NCBI GenBank assembly: GCA_018609665.1
Contig: JAHENN010000015.1
Coordinates: 1 to 6,262, forward strand
Origin: Haloarculaceae archaeon
GTDB taxonomy: Archaea > Halobacteriota > Halobacteria > Halobacteriales > Haloarculaceae
DNA length: 6,262 bases
Direction: 5' to 3'
The position numbers were made by a program, and so were the translations under genes. The notes beneath the pieces were generated by a model. It was not told where the DNA came from. It ran no database searches and worked only from the letters and a program-made list of their open reading frames with translations. Shown piece after piece: positions 6,098 through 6,262 of the stretch; within the stretch, counting starts at the first letter, position 1, and each line of letters starts with the position of its first letter.

Positions 6098-6140
6098 GTC
6101 GACGCCGGCAAGACCCGGTGGGAACCCGGGTAAAGCCAGG

Positions 6141-6191
6141 CGCACGCTCGACGGCGGTGGAAGCCCGCCGAAAGCCGTCGCCGGCCGTGCG
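6141..6191 (+). other. Nested stem-loop within the candidate RNA
   Basis: CGCACG (6141-6146) pairs with CGTGCG (6186-6191), and CGACGGC (6149-6155) pairs with GCCGTCG (6174-6180). The remaining loop holds TGGAAG and CGAAA. An alternative inner pairing (6152-6157 with 6165-6170) competes with the second helix. Confidence 0.55.
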
Positions 6192-6244
6192 GGCCGTGGA
6201 CAACGTCTCCCGGCCGCGTGCGGTTCCCGCGTCCGCGGTGGGGA

Positions 6245-6257
6245 CTTTCACGTTCTT
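6245..6257 (+). terminator. Possible T-rich termination patch after the candidate RNA
   Basis: CTTTCACGTTCTT follows the 3' strand of the closing helix immediately. Archaeal termination uses T-rich stretches on the non-template strand; this one is short and interrupted, so the call is weak. It is nonetheless the only T-rich stretch in the last 300 bases. Confidence 0.3.
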
Positions 6258-6262
6258 CAGCG

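Larger units (their letters stand above)
5766..6244 (+). ncRNA. Candidate large structured RNA, about 480 nt, family not recognised
   Basis: No credible protein gene covers this stretch. The ends are complementary: 5766-5774 with 6236-6244 (9 bp), 5776-5777 with 6233-6234, 5779-5784 with 6226-6231 (one G-U), and 5786-5793 with 6214-6221 (8 bp), i.e. 25 pairs broken by two 1x1 mismatches and one small internal loop. Inside are stems at 5795-5806/5825-5836, 5838-5842/5870-5874, 5901-5907/5920-5926, 6022-6026/6034-6038, 6052-6097 (three nested parts), 6113-6118/6126-6131 and 6141-6146/6186-6191 with 6149-6155/6174-6180 inside. By hand count A outnumbers T about 75 to 39, with A in apparent loops (GAAGGAGAA, TGAGAGT, TGGGAAC, TGGAAG, CGAAAG), which favours the plus strand. 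A TATA-like box lies 26 bases upstream. I do not see RNase P conserved regions, the SRP helix-8 loop, tRNA or rRNA. Alternatives: a group II intron 5' part, a riboswitch-like element, or a MITE with long inverted ends. Confidence 0.55.

Noticed and set aside
5766..6244. RNase P RNA
   Set aside because: Size and end pairing would fit, but I cannot find the conserved GAGGAAA-type first region or the ACAGAA-type last region that form helix P4.
5625..6251. Long minus-strand open extension upstream of the UspA-like gene (about 209 codons)
   Set aside because: It encodes an Arg/Pro/Ser-rich basic sequence with no motif, unlike the acidic haloarchaeal proteins beside it, and overlaps the structured-RNA candidate; long open frames are expected by chance at this GC content.

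Overview
The window comes from a haloarchaeon (class Halobacteria). Base composition is very GC-rich, and the real proteins are strongly acidic (Asp/Glu-rich, Lys-poor). The genes are archaeal: an F420-pathway cofD, ribosomal protein S17e, a DUF447 protein and a haloarchaeal UspA-like protein. Most genes have an A/T-rich core promoter about 24-34 bases ahead of the start codon, which is typical of leaderless or short-leader haloarchaeal transcripts. I cannot name the genus.

Layout. Positions 1-1170 (minus strand) hold cofD, followed by the 5' part of an archaeal TIM-barrel flavoprotein of the tRNA-dihydrouridine-synthase/NifR3-related type, whose start overlaps the cofD stop by one base. Positions 1171-1319 are a divergent promoter region with a 17-bp imperfect tandem repeat between the two TATA-like boxes. 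Positions 1320-2947 (plus) are a two-gene unit, an HD-domain phosphohydrolase and a DUF447 putative FMN-binding protein, with overlapping stop and start. Positions 3002-3193 (plus) encode S17e. Positions 3266-4300 (plus) encode aspartate-semialdehyde dehydrogenase (asd) from its own promoter. asd converges on a minus-strand pair, a UspA-like protein (5624-5289) followed by a D-2-hydroxyacid dehydrogenase (5257-4322).

Positions 5625-6262 carry no credible protein gene. Every open frame there encodes basic, Arg/Pro-rich protein unlike the acidic neighbours. The stretch instead looks like a large structured RNA of about 480 nt on the plus strand. A TATA-like TTTAATA lies about 26 bases before position 5766. 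The two ends (5766-5793 and 6214-6244) can pair in a roughly 25-bp helix. A series of perfect stems fills the interior, A outnumbers T about two to one on the plus strand with A concentrated in apparent loops, and a T-rich patch follows the closing helix. I found no match to the signatures of RNase P RNA, SRP RNA, tRNA or rRNA, and I consider this the main candidate for something undescribed.

Functionally the protein genes are ordinary housekeeping: cofactor F420 assembly, flavin/nucleotide-related enzymes, translation, and the entry to the Lys/Thr/Met pathway. They do not form one obvious pathway.
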